Shown here: piece by piece, positions 15,444-23,063 of the stretch
How the letters are laid out: every line of letters starts with the position of its first letter
Numbering within the stretch: the first letter of the stretch is position 1
NCBI GenBank assembly: GCA_016929805.1
Contig: JAFGIB010000311.1
Location: forward strand, 1-49,521
Source: Deltaproteobacteria bacterium
GTDB lineage: Bacteria > Myxococcota_A > Polyangia > Polyangiales > JAFGIB01
Reading direction: 5' to 3'
Length of the DNA stretch: 49,521 nt
Notes under the pieces: model-generated
Seen by the model: the letters and a program-made list of their open reading frames with translations, nothing else
Databases searched by the model: none
What the model was told of the DNA's origin: nothing
Made by a program: the position numbers and the translations under genes

Positions 15444-16715
15444 ATGACACAAACGATAATAAGAAATGTTAAAAGTCTATCTCCTTTAACTTATAAGGAA
15501 ATCGACGCGCAAGTTATCAACCAAGACGGAAAAGTCTTTTTAGAAAAGAGAGACGAAGAAGGTCAGGTATATAGAACCCTAATGGATACCGACTATGATT
15601 TTTTTCAGCGTATGACACGGGACCGCGTGGACAAACAGGTTCCGCCGAATTCAATCGATCTCTACGTCTCGTCGGTTTGCAACCTCAACTGCCCTTTGTG
15701 TTACGAGGATATCGGAGGCAAAGAGGAACTCTCTCTACCGGAGATCGAGAACCTGTTGCGCAATGTCAAAGGCAAAGTCGTGGTTTTAATGGGCCGCGAG
15801 CCGACCTGTCGGAAAGACATCTTCGAGGTGATCAAGCTCGCCACCAAGCACAATCGAGCATGCCTGCTTACCAACGGCATCAAGTTGGCCGATTACGGCT
15901 ACGCGGTTAAGCTGAAGGAAGCCGGTCTAGACGTCATCACCTTTTCCTTTAACGGGTTTAACGACGAGATATATCGTAAGACGAATGGAAAACCACTTCT
16001 CGACGTGAAATTGAAGGCTCTAGATAATGTAAAAAAGCTCGGCATAAAAACCTGTCTTTCGGTTACGCTGGCAAGAGGCGTTAACGACGACCAAATCAAG
16101 CAGCTCTGCGATTACTGTTTTGATAATCAATCTTTTATTTACGAGCTTCGGATTCGCACCGCCGAGCCTATCGGTCGACACATCGATGGCGTTGAGCCGT
16201 TTTGTATGTCCGAGATGATCGACCTGGTGTCGAAATCGCTGCAACTGCAAAAAGCGGATATCCTCAAGGAATACGATTTCTGGGAACAGCTCGTGGCAAC
16301 CAAGCTCATCCCGGTGCCTACGGTTATCCGGCGCTTCGTGCGCACGCGCCTCTGCAGCTTTAACTTTCATATCCGTCGAGACGCGGGGAAGTACTCTTGC
16401 TTGGGAAGTCACGTCGATCTGGAAGCGATCAAGCACGCGAAGTTCAAGCAACCGCTGATGGTTTACTATCTGCTCAAGTCCTACGGATTGCAATATATTC
16501 TTAATAACCTTTCGATTGTCTTTAAGCTGCCTTACAAGGGCGCAGAATCCAATAGCATGATGGTGGTATTGCGGTCTTGGCCCAACGTGTATAACGTCGA
16601 CATGGCGGAAATTATGAAATGTCCGTCTCAATACTATAAGCGGGGGCAGTTTTTGCCGTTCTGTTACGCGAACATCATGGAAGGCAAAGAGTCGCTGAAT
16701 AAGGAAGAGAGTTGA
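15444..16715 (+). CDS. Radical SAM protein, function unknown
   Basis: A 423-aa protein with the CxxxCxxC [4Fe-4S] motif at residues 79-86 (CNLNCPLC), a MGREPTCRKD segment at the place of the usual GGEP SAM-binding motif, and TNGIKLADYG and TFSFNG strands of the radical SAM barrel. The last ~170 residues contain further cysteines (for example in TRLCSFNF, KYSCLGS and MKCPSQ) that may hold an auxiliary cluster. The substrate cannot be named. The first ~60 codons are more AT-rich than the rest. Its stop overlaps the start of the ThDP-enzyme fragment, so the two were once an operon. The nearest upstream feature is the IS66-type element 280 bp away. Confidence 0.8.
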   Translation: MTQTIIRNVKSLSPLTYKEIDAQVINQDGKVFLEKRDEEGQVYRTLMDTDYDFFQRMTRDRVDKQVPPNSIDLYVSSVCNLNCPLCYEDIGGKEELSLPEIENLLRNVKGKVVVLMGREPTCRKDIFEVIKLATKHNRACLLTNGIKLADYGYAVKLKEAGLDVITFSFNGFNDEIYRKTNGKPLLDVKLKALDNVKKLGIKTCLSVTLARGVNDDQIKQLCDYCFDNQSFIYELRIRTAEPIGRHIDGVEPFCMSEMIDLVSKSLQLQKADILKEYDFWEQLVATKLIPVPTVIRRFVRTRLCSFNFHIRRDAGKYSCLGSHVDLEAIKHAKFKQPLMVYYLLKSYGLQYILNNLSIVFKLPYKGAESNSMMVVLRSWPNVYNVDMAEIMKCPSQYYKRGQFLPFCYANIMEGKESLNKEES

Positions 16716-17239
16716 TCATCGGCGCACAAACCGGCGTTAAGTCGTTGGAGCGACAGGGAGTCGAAGTTGTTTTCGCTATGCGCCGGGCCCAAGATTTAGA
16801 GTTGATCGACGTGTTGGCTGACGCGGAAGTATTGGCGTTTTTGGCCGCCCGCGGACTATCGACCGCGTTGATGGCGGGCGGTTTCGCGCGAGCGAGCGGT
16901 AAGATCGGAATTTTAACGTTTACCTTAACGTTGCAAAAGATCCGTCGGCGTAAAACGCTTCGCTCGCGAAAAGCAGCGCGAACTAAGGGCGTGCTCACTT
17001 TTTTTGGACCTCACTTAGGGTGCACTAAGCTACGGCCCGAAAAAGTTCCGCGCGCCCTTGTTTCGTCGCTTTTTTTGCGTTTCCGCTCGACGTTTTTTAC
17101 AATGTTAAGGTTTATTTCCAGACTTCGAAAAGGCATGGCGGTAACTCGTTGGCAGCGAAACGCGTCAGCCGCGAAACGCATTTTGCTCGGCACAAGGGCC
17201 GCGATAGCTATTCGTTATCCAGCTTGGGAAGGTAAGTAA
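16712..17239 (+). pseudogene. Broken thiamine-diphosphate enzyme (acetolactate synthase-like) N-terminus, interrupted by a MITE
   Basis: TTG at 16712 overlaps the upstream stop and follows AAGGAAGAG. The first ~70 residues match the N-terminal ThDP-binding domain of acetolactate synthase-like enzymes: GAQTGVKSLERQGVEVVF, DLELIDVLAD, and LMAGGFARASGKIG at the normal spacing. The catalytic Glu of this domain, usually in RHE..A, is replaced (AARGLSTALM). The similarity stops where the palindromic element inserts (CCTTAAC at 16923). Element plus duplication is 192 bp, a multiple of three, and contains no stop in this frame, so the frame stays open to 17239. The remaining ~45 codons show no clear match, and about 450 residues of a normal ~550-aa enzyme are missing. 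It is a decayed gene whether or not the insertion came first. Confidence 0.75.
16923..17110 (+). mobile_element. MITE-like palindromic element, copy A
   Basis: A 188-bp element beginning CCTTAACGTTGCAAAA and ending with the imperfect inverse, ACAATGTTAAGG. It is flanked by the exact 4-bp duplication TTTA (16919-16922 and 17111-17114). Inside, AAGGGCG...ACTTTTTTTGGACC faces GGCCCG.AAAAAGT...CGCGCCCTT around CTTAGGGTGCACTAAG, so most of the single strand could fold on itself. It sits within the ThDP-enzyme fragment. Copies B, C and D are close to identical in their core. Confidence 0.9.
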
Positions 17240-17240
17240 C

Positions 17241-18680
17241 ATGGCCGAAGAGATCGAGGAGATGTCGGCTCAGTCCGGCGCGACGCAGCGCGTTTTACTG
17301 ATAAAGAGTTGCTCCAATGATCCATCTTGGAAGCAGGTGAACCATCCGGTGGGATTGATGAGCATCGCCGCTTATCTGAGAGCCCTGTACCAATTGGACG
17401 TTAGAATAGAAGATCTTCGAATCAGCGGAGACGATCGTTTCGGCTTGGAGGCGGTTGTTCGTCAGTATGCCCCCGACATCGTGGGCATCAGCGCCTTGAC
17501 TTTTGAATCGAACGCGATCGTCTGGATAGCCGAAAGCGTCAAGCGGGTAAATCCCAATGTCCCCGTGATTCTCGGAGGGCCCCACGCGACCGCATATCCG
17601 GAAAAAGCCATCGAAATACCGGGCGTCGATTATGTCGTCGTGGGCGAGGGAGAAGTCGTGGCCGGACAGCTTATCGATTGTTTGCGCGCGGGTCGCGATG
17701 TTTCCGAGGTGAAGGGAATCGTATACAAAAGAGAAGGCCGGACCATTTCGACCGGACGAGGGGAGTACATTTCCGATCTCGACCGGCTTCCCATGCCGGC
17801 GTACGATTTAATCTCTATCGACGAATACGGAAAGTATTACCGTATGAGTCGGACCGGCTCGGGCAACTTCATGAGCATTTTTTCCTCGCGCGGTTGCCCC
17901 TATCGCTGTATCTATTGCCACAACATCTTCGGTAAGGTATTTCGACCCCGCAGCGCCGAAGCTATCTTTTCCGAAATCAAGCATTTATACGATAAATATA
18001 ATATAAAAGACTTTGAAATTCTCGACGATATTTTTAATCTCGATCGCGATCGCCTAATTGAATTTTGCGATCGAATTATCGCAAGTGGAATGCGGGTGAC
18101 CTTTGCCTTTCCAAACGGTATGCGCGGCGACATCTTAGACAAACAACAGCTATCCAAGTTGCGACAAGCGGGAACCATCTACATCGCCTTCGCGATAGAG
18201 ACCGGCTCCCCGCGTTTGCAAAAACTTATAAAGAAAAACATCAAGCTTGACAAAATTAAGCAAAATATTGCAATTGCGCACTCGTTAAAAATTCATCCTC
18301 ACGGCTTCTTTATGATCGGATTTCCCGGAGAGACGTCGCAAGAGATGGAAATGACGATCGATTTTATGGTTACTTCCAAGCTGCATACCATCGCGCTTTT
18401 CGTGGTTATGCCCTTTGAAGGCACCGAGCTCGGGAAGATGACCGTGGAAATGGGCAAGGTTCCGGTGAACGATTTTTCGATGAGCTATCATACGAAGGAA
18501 TTCGTCAATCTGACCGCGGTACCCGACGAGGAGGTTAACCGGATCCGACGTCGAGCGCTGATAAAATTCTATATGAATCCATTACGGTTATTCGTTTTAG
18601 CGCGCGATTTCCCCAGCAAGCGCGAGCTCGGCAAGTTGGCCCTGCTCTTTTTACGGCGGTTGCGCTGGCGATCGTTATAG
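17241..18680 (+). CDS. Cobalamin-dependent radical SAM enzyme
   Basis: A 479-aa protein with the two-domain layout of class B methylases and BchE-like enzymes. An N-terminal B12-binding Rossmann domain (~residues 15-160: HPVGLMSIAAYLR, IVGISALTFES, VILGGPHATAYPE, YVVVGEGE) precedes a radical SAM barrel with CxxxCxxC at residues 219-226 (CPYRCIYC). LDDIFNLDRDR and HGFFMIGFPGET are typical of the family. Such enzymes often methylate unreactive carbon or phosphorus centres or rearrange rings; the substrate here is unknown. ATG at 17241 follows GGAAGGTAAG. It stands just after the ThDP pseudogene, and a small hairpin with a T run follows its stop. Confidence 0.87.
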   Translation: MAEEIEEMSAQSGATQRVLLIKSCSNDPSWKQVNHPVGLMSIAAYLRALYQLDVRIEDLRISGDDRFGLEAVVRQYAPDIVGISALTFESNAIVWIAESVKRVNPNVPVILGGPHATAYPEKAIEIPGVDYVVVGEGEVVAGQLIDCLRAGRDVSEVKGIVYKREGRTISTGRGEYISDLDRLPMPAYDLISIDEYGKYYRMSRTGSGNFMSIFSSRGCPYRCIYCHNIFGKVFRPRSAEAIFSEIKHLYDKYNIKDFEILDDIFNLDRDRLIEFCDRIIASGMRVTFAFPNGMRGDILDKQQLSKLRQAGTIYIAFAIETGSPRLQKLIKKNIKLDKIKQNIAIAHSLKIHPHGFFMIGFPGETSQEMEMTIDFMVTSKLHTIALFVVMPFEGTELGKMTVEMGKVPVNDFSMSYHTKEFVNLTAVPDEEVNRIRRRALIKFYMNPLRLFVLARDFPSKRELGKLALLFLRRLRWRSL

Positions 18681-18681
18681 T

Positions 18682-18698
18682 CGCCTTAAGGCGTTTTT
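18682..18698 (+). terminator. Short terminator after the B12 radical SAM gene
   Basis: The perfect palindrome CGCCTTAAGGCG (18682-18693) is followed at once by TTTTT, starting 2 nt after the stop codon. The stem is only 4-5 bp, so termination may be partial, but its position fits the end of the + strand radical SAM transcript. Confidence 0.45.
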
Positions 18699-18956
18699 CT
18701 ATCGGGTAGATCAACAGCGGCGTAGGAGAGCTGTCCGATCTTGGCTGGGCGCGGCGATAGCACGTATCTTCTCAATAAGTGGTGGCGAAACGACCCCGGA
18801 ACGCGCGCGTATAGGTTCGCTCTCGGGTATTATTGATATAACAACTTGCCGCTGCCGCTGCCCCTGCCCGGGTAACTCAAGAATGAGGAACGTATTGATT
18901 TCAGCCCGACTACACCACGTAAGGAAAGTTCTCCCGGAAAAAAGGGGTAAGGGAAT

Positions 18957-19014
18957 GGGCACGGGCAAGTTGAGCTCCTTTCAGGTATCTTTATCTGCTC
19001 GCCACGGCTTTTTG
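18957..19014 (+). repeat. GGGCA-rich dispersed repeat, copy 2
   Basis: Starts GGGCACGGGCA and continues AGTTGAGCTCCTTTCAGGT, then ATCTTTATCTGCTCGCCA and CTTTTTG, in the same orientation and word order as 14480-14543 but 6 bp shorter. The two copies bracket a 4.4-kb segment with the first two radical SAM genes, the ThDP pseudogene, MITE copy A and the IS66-type element. The short form lacks the full set of G runs for a quadruplex. Confidence 0.7.
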
Positions 19015-19056
19015 CGAACGTACGATAGCACCGCTCAATCGGCTGAATTGGTTTCG

Positions 19057-20133
19057 CTATTCAGGCGCGCTCCAACGATATCGATCGCGTTGATAGCACT
19101 CGTTCTCTTCAACTCGGTACGGTATCGAGTCGAAGTTAGCAGCGTAGTTCATATAATCGCTGATATATTGATCATCAATGGCGACGAGGCAATGCGGGCT
19201 GCGTTTAGCGAAATGGTAAAAATTGCGCATTTTATCCACAATTTCCTCCAACGGCGTTTCTCTCACGTTACCGAACGAAACCGGATTCATGGAACAGCCG
19301 GTCACTTCGCCGTAAGGCGAAAAGTGAATTTTTTCGAATCCGGCGGGACAACCGATCTTCAAGGTTAAATTAACGTCGAAATCGGCCCGCAAATGCGAAT
19401 TCGAGTCGACCAATTTGCGGTACTCGCTCCAAAACGCCTGATCGAACAATAGCTCAGTCTCTCCTTCCGTACGACCCATCGCACACATGAGATTGACAAC
19501 CACGCTCGCGCCGATTTCCTTTGCGTATTGTACGATCTCGTAGGTTTCCTTAAGCAGCGGCTTGGAAGTCGCTACCGGAAAAGAGATGTCTATTTTGTAT
19601 TTTTTACATAGCTCGACGGCGCGCATCACGTGATCGTAGTGCCCTTTATATCCGCGCAACTCGTCGTTCAGCTCGGGGTTGAGCGAATTAAGACTGATAT
19701 TGATCAGAAAGACCCCGAGTTTCTTCAGCTCCTTGACGATATCTTCGGTAAGACCAATGCAATTGGTGGCGAATGTAATCAGGTGTTTCTTCGGCTCAAG
19801 TACGCGAATGATATCGAGAAATTGAGGATGTAACAGCGGCTCTCCGCCTAATACGTTCGCGCAAAAGGCGCCCATTGCCTTGGCTTGTATCCAAGTCGAT
19901 TCGATTTCTTCCAAGCTTAGTAGCTGTTCGCCCTTTTTATAAAATTTACTCGCGTAGCAAAACTGGCATTTCGATTGACAATCCGGGGTAACGGAGAATT
20001 CGCAAACGCGCAAGCAGGGTTTTTTCAACACCAACGAGCGAAAGTAGCCGCGTCCGATCTTCGCTACCAAAACAGGCCGATACCGTATTTTATTGATCTG
20101 ATGAGTCGCTTTTTTAAAACCGTCTATCTTCAT
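19057..20133 (-). CDS. Radical SAM protein with SPASM-like C-terminal region
   Basis: A 358-aa protein with CxxxCxxC at residues 52-59 (CQSKCQFC) preceded by EFSVTPD, the GGEP motif (ANVLGGEPLLHPQFLDI), FATNCIGLTEDI and INISLNSLNPELNDELRGYKG. The C-terminal part has GCPAGFEKIHFSPYGEVTGC, then SMNPVSFGNVRE and a late SPHC, the cysteine pattern of a SPASM-type auxiliary cluster. SPASM enzymes modify peptides, sugars or alcohols; no precursor peptide gene is recognised beside it, so the substrate stays open. It lies 53 nt downstream of the methyltransferase gene on the same strand, probably in one operon. Confidence 0.85.
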   Translation of the reverse strand: MKIDGFKKATHQINKIRYRPVLVAKIGRGYFRSLVLKKPCLRVCEFSVTPDCQSKCQFCYASKFYKKGEQLLSLEEIESTWIQAKAMGAFCANVLGGEPLLHPQFLDIIRVLEPKKHLITFATNCIGLTEDIVKELKKLGVFLINISLNSLNPELNDELRGYKGHYDHVMRAVELCKKYKIDISFPVATSKPLLKETYEIVQYAKEIGASVVVNLMCAMGRTEGETELLFDQAFWSEYRKLVDSNSHLRADFDVNLTLKIGCPAGFEKIHFSPYGEVTGCSMNPVSFGNVRETPLEEIVDKMRNFYHFAKRSPHCLVAIDDQYISDYMNYAANFDSIPYRVEENECYQRDRYRWSAPE

Positions 20134-20186
20134 ATCGTATTATACGCCGCGCGCGCCTCGTCGAGTATTCCGTTATCACTATACGT

Positions 20187-21113
20187 TCATGGCTTGAGAG
20201 CGATAAAATTCATCATGCCGCCTTTACCGACGGCGTGCTCCAGTAAGCAAAAGGGAGCGGCAAGAAGCAAAAGAGAAGAATAGAGCGGCGTTTTGCCATG
20301 GGTCATTTTCGCGCGATAGCCGAGCTTACCGATTAAAAAGTTCTGCGCCGACTGCGCCGCGTGAAGATGAAGTGCGCTTTTCACCTCGACCCGAGAGAAA
20401 CCGGATTGTTTAATTAATGCGGAAAGCGCCTTGGGGCTCACCATTTGGATATGACGAGGATAGTGATAGCCGGCCCAATAGCGCCCAAAAACGCGCCTTT
20501 CTATACAGTCCATGCTGGGTAGCTGACCGGTGACGTAGCCGCCTGGTTTAAGCAGCGAAAACGCTTTACGAAAGAGCAGTTGAGGATCCAATACGTGCTC
20601 GACCAGTTGATACATCGTAACGATATCAAAGCGGTTCTCGTAGCTCGAAATGTCCAAATCCTCGATCGTCCCTAATTCAACTCGGTAACCTCGTCTAGCG
20701 GCGGCCTCGACCATTTCGGGTTTTATCTCAACTCCGGCAAAATCAAAGTCGCCGTATTTCGACATATCGTTAAAATGCCTGCAATCTCCCGCGCCGACAT
20801 CGAAGAGATGAATCGGCCTGGTCTTTATAAGCTGATTAAAAAAACGCGCGCGCGCTTTAGAACGCATCGCTACGAGAGTTGCGGCGATAAGCCCGTGGTC
20901 GTCATTGTAGGTGTGATAGTGGAGAGGATAGAAGGAAGTCAGCTCCTCGACCGAGGGACGCGGATAAACGAATTCGCAACCGCAGGTTCGACAATGATAA
21001 ACCTTGAGAGGGCTTTTAGGCTTAATAAAATACTCATAGTCCTCGGGTTGTCGATCAACGAGGTGGTTGTCGGATCCGCCGCAGATCACGCATTCGGCTG
21101 TCGTACGATTCAT
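20187..21113 (-). CDS. Class I SAM-dependent methyltransferase with N-terminal zinc ribbon
   Basis: A 308-aa protein. The N-terminus has a four-cysteine zinc ribbon (C8, C11, C41, C44: CVICGG and CRTCGCEF) followed by the usual YPRPSVEELTSFYPLHYHTYND linker. The Rossmann methyltransferase domain starts with motif I, LFDVGAGDCRHFNDM, then GVEIKPEMVE, FDIVTMYQLVEHVLDP and LKPGGYVTGQLPS. Relatives are common in O-antigen, capsule and glycolipid clusters, where they methylate sugars or small intermediates. It precedes the SPASM-like radical SAM gene on the same strand. The last residues are GGMMNFIALKP. Confidence 0.85.
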   Translation of the reverse strand: MNRTTAECVICGGSDNHLVDRQPEDYEYFIKPKSPLKVYHCRTCGCEFVYPRPSVEELTSFYPLHYHTYNDDHGLIAATLVAMRSKARARFFNQLIKTRPIHLFDVGAGDCRHFNDMSKYGDFDFAGVEIKPEMVEAAARRGYRVELGTIEDLDISSYENRFDIVTMYQLVEHVLDPQLLFRKAFSLLKPGGYVTGQLPSMDCIERRVFGRYWAGYHYPRHIQMVSPKALSALIKQSGFSRVEVKSALHLHAAQSAQNFLIGKLGYRAKMTHGKTPLYSSLLLLAAPFCLLEHAVGKGGMMNFIALKP

Positions 21114-21794
21114 CGGCCATTCCCTACTCTCAGAAGGTTCGCCAGCGTACGCGGTGTGCGCATGACTAAGACAATGAAATCTAATACATCGCTCTTCGGA
21201 GTCAAAACCGCCGCACTATTAAGCGTAGCAAAGGCTTTTAGAGGTAAGAACCAAACGCGTCGCGCGGATCGGGGAAAAACCTAACTTTTGCGGCCTCTCG
21301 CAAACCCGCGCGCGCTCGCCGAACAATGCCCGGGGTCGAGACGCGCGGCGAACAACTCGCTACGTGATCACCTTTCAGGTCGATCGCAGATAAATGGCGA
21401 GCACGTACGGAAAAGAAGGTTAGGTAAACAAAAAAGCGTCGAAAGCCTACCTACCGCTGCAAAACCTGTTACATAAAAGACATAAAAATACACTATTTGT
21501 GTTCATTAAAGGTTGGTAAATTCCTATAATTACTGATATTCTGATATTTTTTTTAACGAATAATTCAATATGTGCCCTTTGTGTAGTAGTTTTACTGTTT
21601 ACTTTTCGTTCATTTCTTGAAATACTAATATAAGTATAAAACCCGTCTAACTTGCGGCTGAGGTCCTATTTCGGATCCAGCTCTTTTATAGAGGCGGTAA
21701 AAAGGCTCTACCGTTTTAGGCAAGGTAGCCGACGAGTTCGATAAGCGTAGTATCGCCTTTCAAGAAGACGAAAAGAAGTAATCGAGGTTGATAT
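21114..21794. other. 680-bp divergent intergenic region with an AT-rich block
   Basis: It separates the minus-strand methyltransferase from the + strand tetR gene and should contain both promoters. From about 21465 to 21640 the sequence is strikingly AT-rich (runs such as ATATTTTTTTTAACGAATAATTC and many TATAA-like words), unlike the rest of the window. No gene was found. Many -10-like hexamers can be picked, so no single promoter is called. The TetR protein may bind its own upstream region, but no clear operator palindrome was identified. Confidence 0.45.
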
Positions 21795-22475
21795 ATGTCT
21801 AGTGGTTTGGTTGATCAAAACTCTCCGATTAAGCTCTCTCGTCAAGAACGTAAACAACGAACGAGGCAGCGGCTAATCGACGCCGTGATTAGTATCGTGT
21901 GTGAGGAAGGTGTTGAAGCGCTCACCACGACTCGATTGACGCAATACGCTCAGATCACGCAGCCGGGATTTTATGTTCACTTTAAGAATATCGACCACTG
22001 CCTAAGCGTGGCGGCCGAGCGAATTCACGAACGGCTGATACAGCTACAAGCTGAAGCTCGAAAGTCAGCGTATTACAAGATCAAAGGCCTGAACGATTTC
22101 GATCGAACGGAAATAATATCTCTCTCAATCGCGGAGATGATTACAGCGGTTTTATCCGAGCCGCGCCTTTTGGAGATTTTCATCCGCTATCGTCATGATC
22201 GTTCCCCTCTGGGAGAGGCGATGCGAAAAGTTACCGAACATCTGCGTCTCGCGATTGCGGAAGACGCCTTACGTCTCGCCAAGGGTTCGGAGGTTCCGGA
22301 GCGGTTTTATCCGCGCTTTAGCGCGGCCGCCGAGGTCCTTACATCGGTATTTATTGGAGCTTTAGAAGCGTGCGTTGCGCAACGCTTCAACGACAACCCG
22401 TTGATGACCGATATCATCAGTCGTTTCATTAAAAACGCCATGCTGGGCGAGGTTGCGTTCGCTTGCGGCGCGTAA
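21795..22475 (+). CDS. TetR/AcrR family transcriptional regulator
   Basis: A 226-aa protein. The N-terminal DNA-binding domain (residues ~17-65) has KQRTRQRLIDAVISIVCEEG, then LTTTRLTQYAQITQPGFYVHFKNIDHCL, the TetR helix-turn-helix with its typical FYxHFxN(I/K) end. The C-terminal ligand domain is not assignable. ATG at 21795 is preceded by GAGGT. A same-strand MFS transporter starts ~590 bp downstream, a common regulator-efflux pairing, but a MITE lies between them. Confidence 0.9.
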   Translation: MSSGLVDQNSPIKLSRQERKQRTRQRLIDAVISIVCEEGVEALTTTRLTQYAQITQPGFYVHFKNIDHCLSVAAERIHERLIQLQAEARKSAYYKIKGLNDFDRTEIISLSIAEMITAVLSEPRLLEIFIRYRHDRSPLGEAMRKVTEHLRLAIAEDALRLAKGSEVPERFYPRFSAAAEVLTSVFIGALEACVAQRFNDNPLMTDIISRFIKNAMLGEVAFACGA

Positions 22476-22745
22476 GGACAATTTTGCTCGCTCGTATCGG
22501 ATAAAAAACGATAAGGCTTTGCGCGGGCTTTTTTAAAGGTCCAGGCAGCGATTAAAGAAGCGAGCGCGGCGTTCGATTTGCTTCTGTTCTCTTAGGTGCT
22601 ATAACCGCGGTCGTCATGGCCAGGTTGCATCCCACAAAATTCATCTCAGGCGCCGGCCTTCATGACTCGCTAAAAACTTGGCGGCGCCTCTCGTTTCGGC
22701 CGCAACAGGCGGAAGGGAGCAACTAGAATTCGTCGAGAATTTAAA
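22476..22745. other. Non-coding spacer after tetR
   Basis: About 270 bp between the tetR stop and MITE copy B. TATCG...CGATA (around 22495-22521) could form a small hairpin, but no convincing T-tailed terminator is present. Open frames here have no ribosome-binding site and run into the MITE. Confidence 0.4.
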
Positions 22746-22934
22746 CCTTAACACTGCAAAAACTCCGTCGGCGCAAAGCGCTTCGCTCGCGAAAAATAGC
22801 GCAAACAAAGGGCGTGCTCACTTTTTTTGGACCTTACTTAGGGTGCACCAAGCTGCGGCCCAAAAAAAGTTCCGCGCGCCCTTATTTCATCGCTTTTTTC
22901 GCGTTTCCGCTCGACGTTTTTTGCAACGTTAAGG
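22746..22934 (+). mobile_element. MITE-like palindromic element, copy B
   Basis: A 189-bp copy starting CCTTAACACTGCAAAA and ending TTTTTTGCAACGTTAAGG, with the exact 4-bp duplication TAAA (22742-22745 and 22935-22938). The core arms GGGCGTGCTCAC, ACTTTTTTTGGACC, GGCCCAAAAAAAGT and CGCGCCCTT are all present. It lies between tetR and the MFS gene, 130 bp upstream of the chosen MFS start, so it could influence that gene's promoter or act as a terminator-like hairpin. Confidence 0.9.
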
Positions 22935-23063
22935 TAAACCGTACCCCTCTTCCGCCGCTTTTTGGGAAGAGGGTGCGCACTTTTAATTTATCTTTTCCGA
23001 AGGCAACTTCAGATCGGGCAGTTACACTTGAACTACTTGTTACAAACGGACGAAGACAGGGAT

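Larger units (their letters stand above)
18681..19056. other. Non-coding gap between two convergent radical SAM genes
   Basis: It holds the short terminator, then a C-rich tract at 18844-18871 (CAACTTGCCGCTGCC...) that is an imperfect inverse of the GGGCA-rich repeat at 18957-19014. Together the two could form a long imperfect hairpin about 130 bp across. No gene is recognised. An open frame running from 18883 across the end of the convergent radical SAM gene is rejected because it is a shadow of that gene in the other strand. Confidence 0.5.

Noticed and set aside
15444-18680. Phosphonate biosynthesis cluster (ThDP decarboxylase plus B12 radical SAM P-methylase)
   Set aside because: No PEP mutase or other phosphonate gene is present, and the ThDP fragment resembles acetolactate synthase-like enzymes rather than clearly a phosphonopyruvate decarboxylase.
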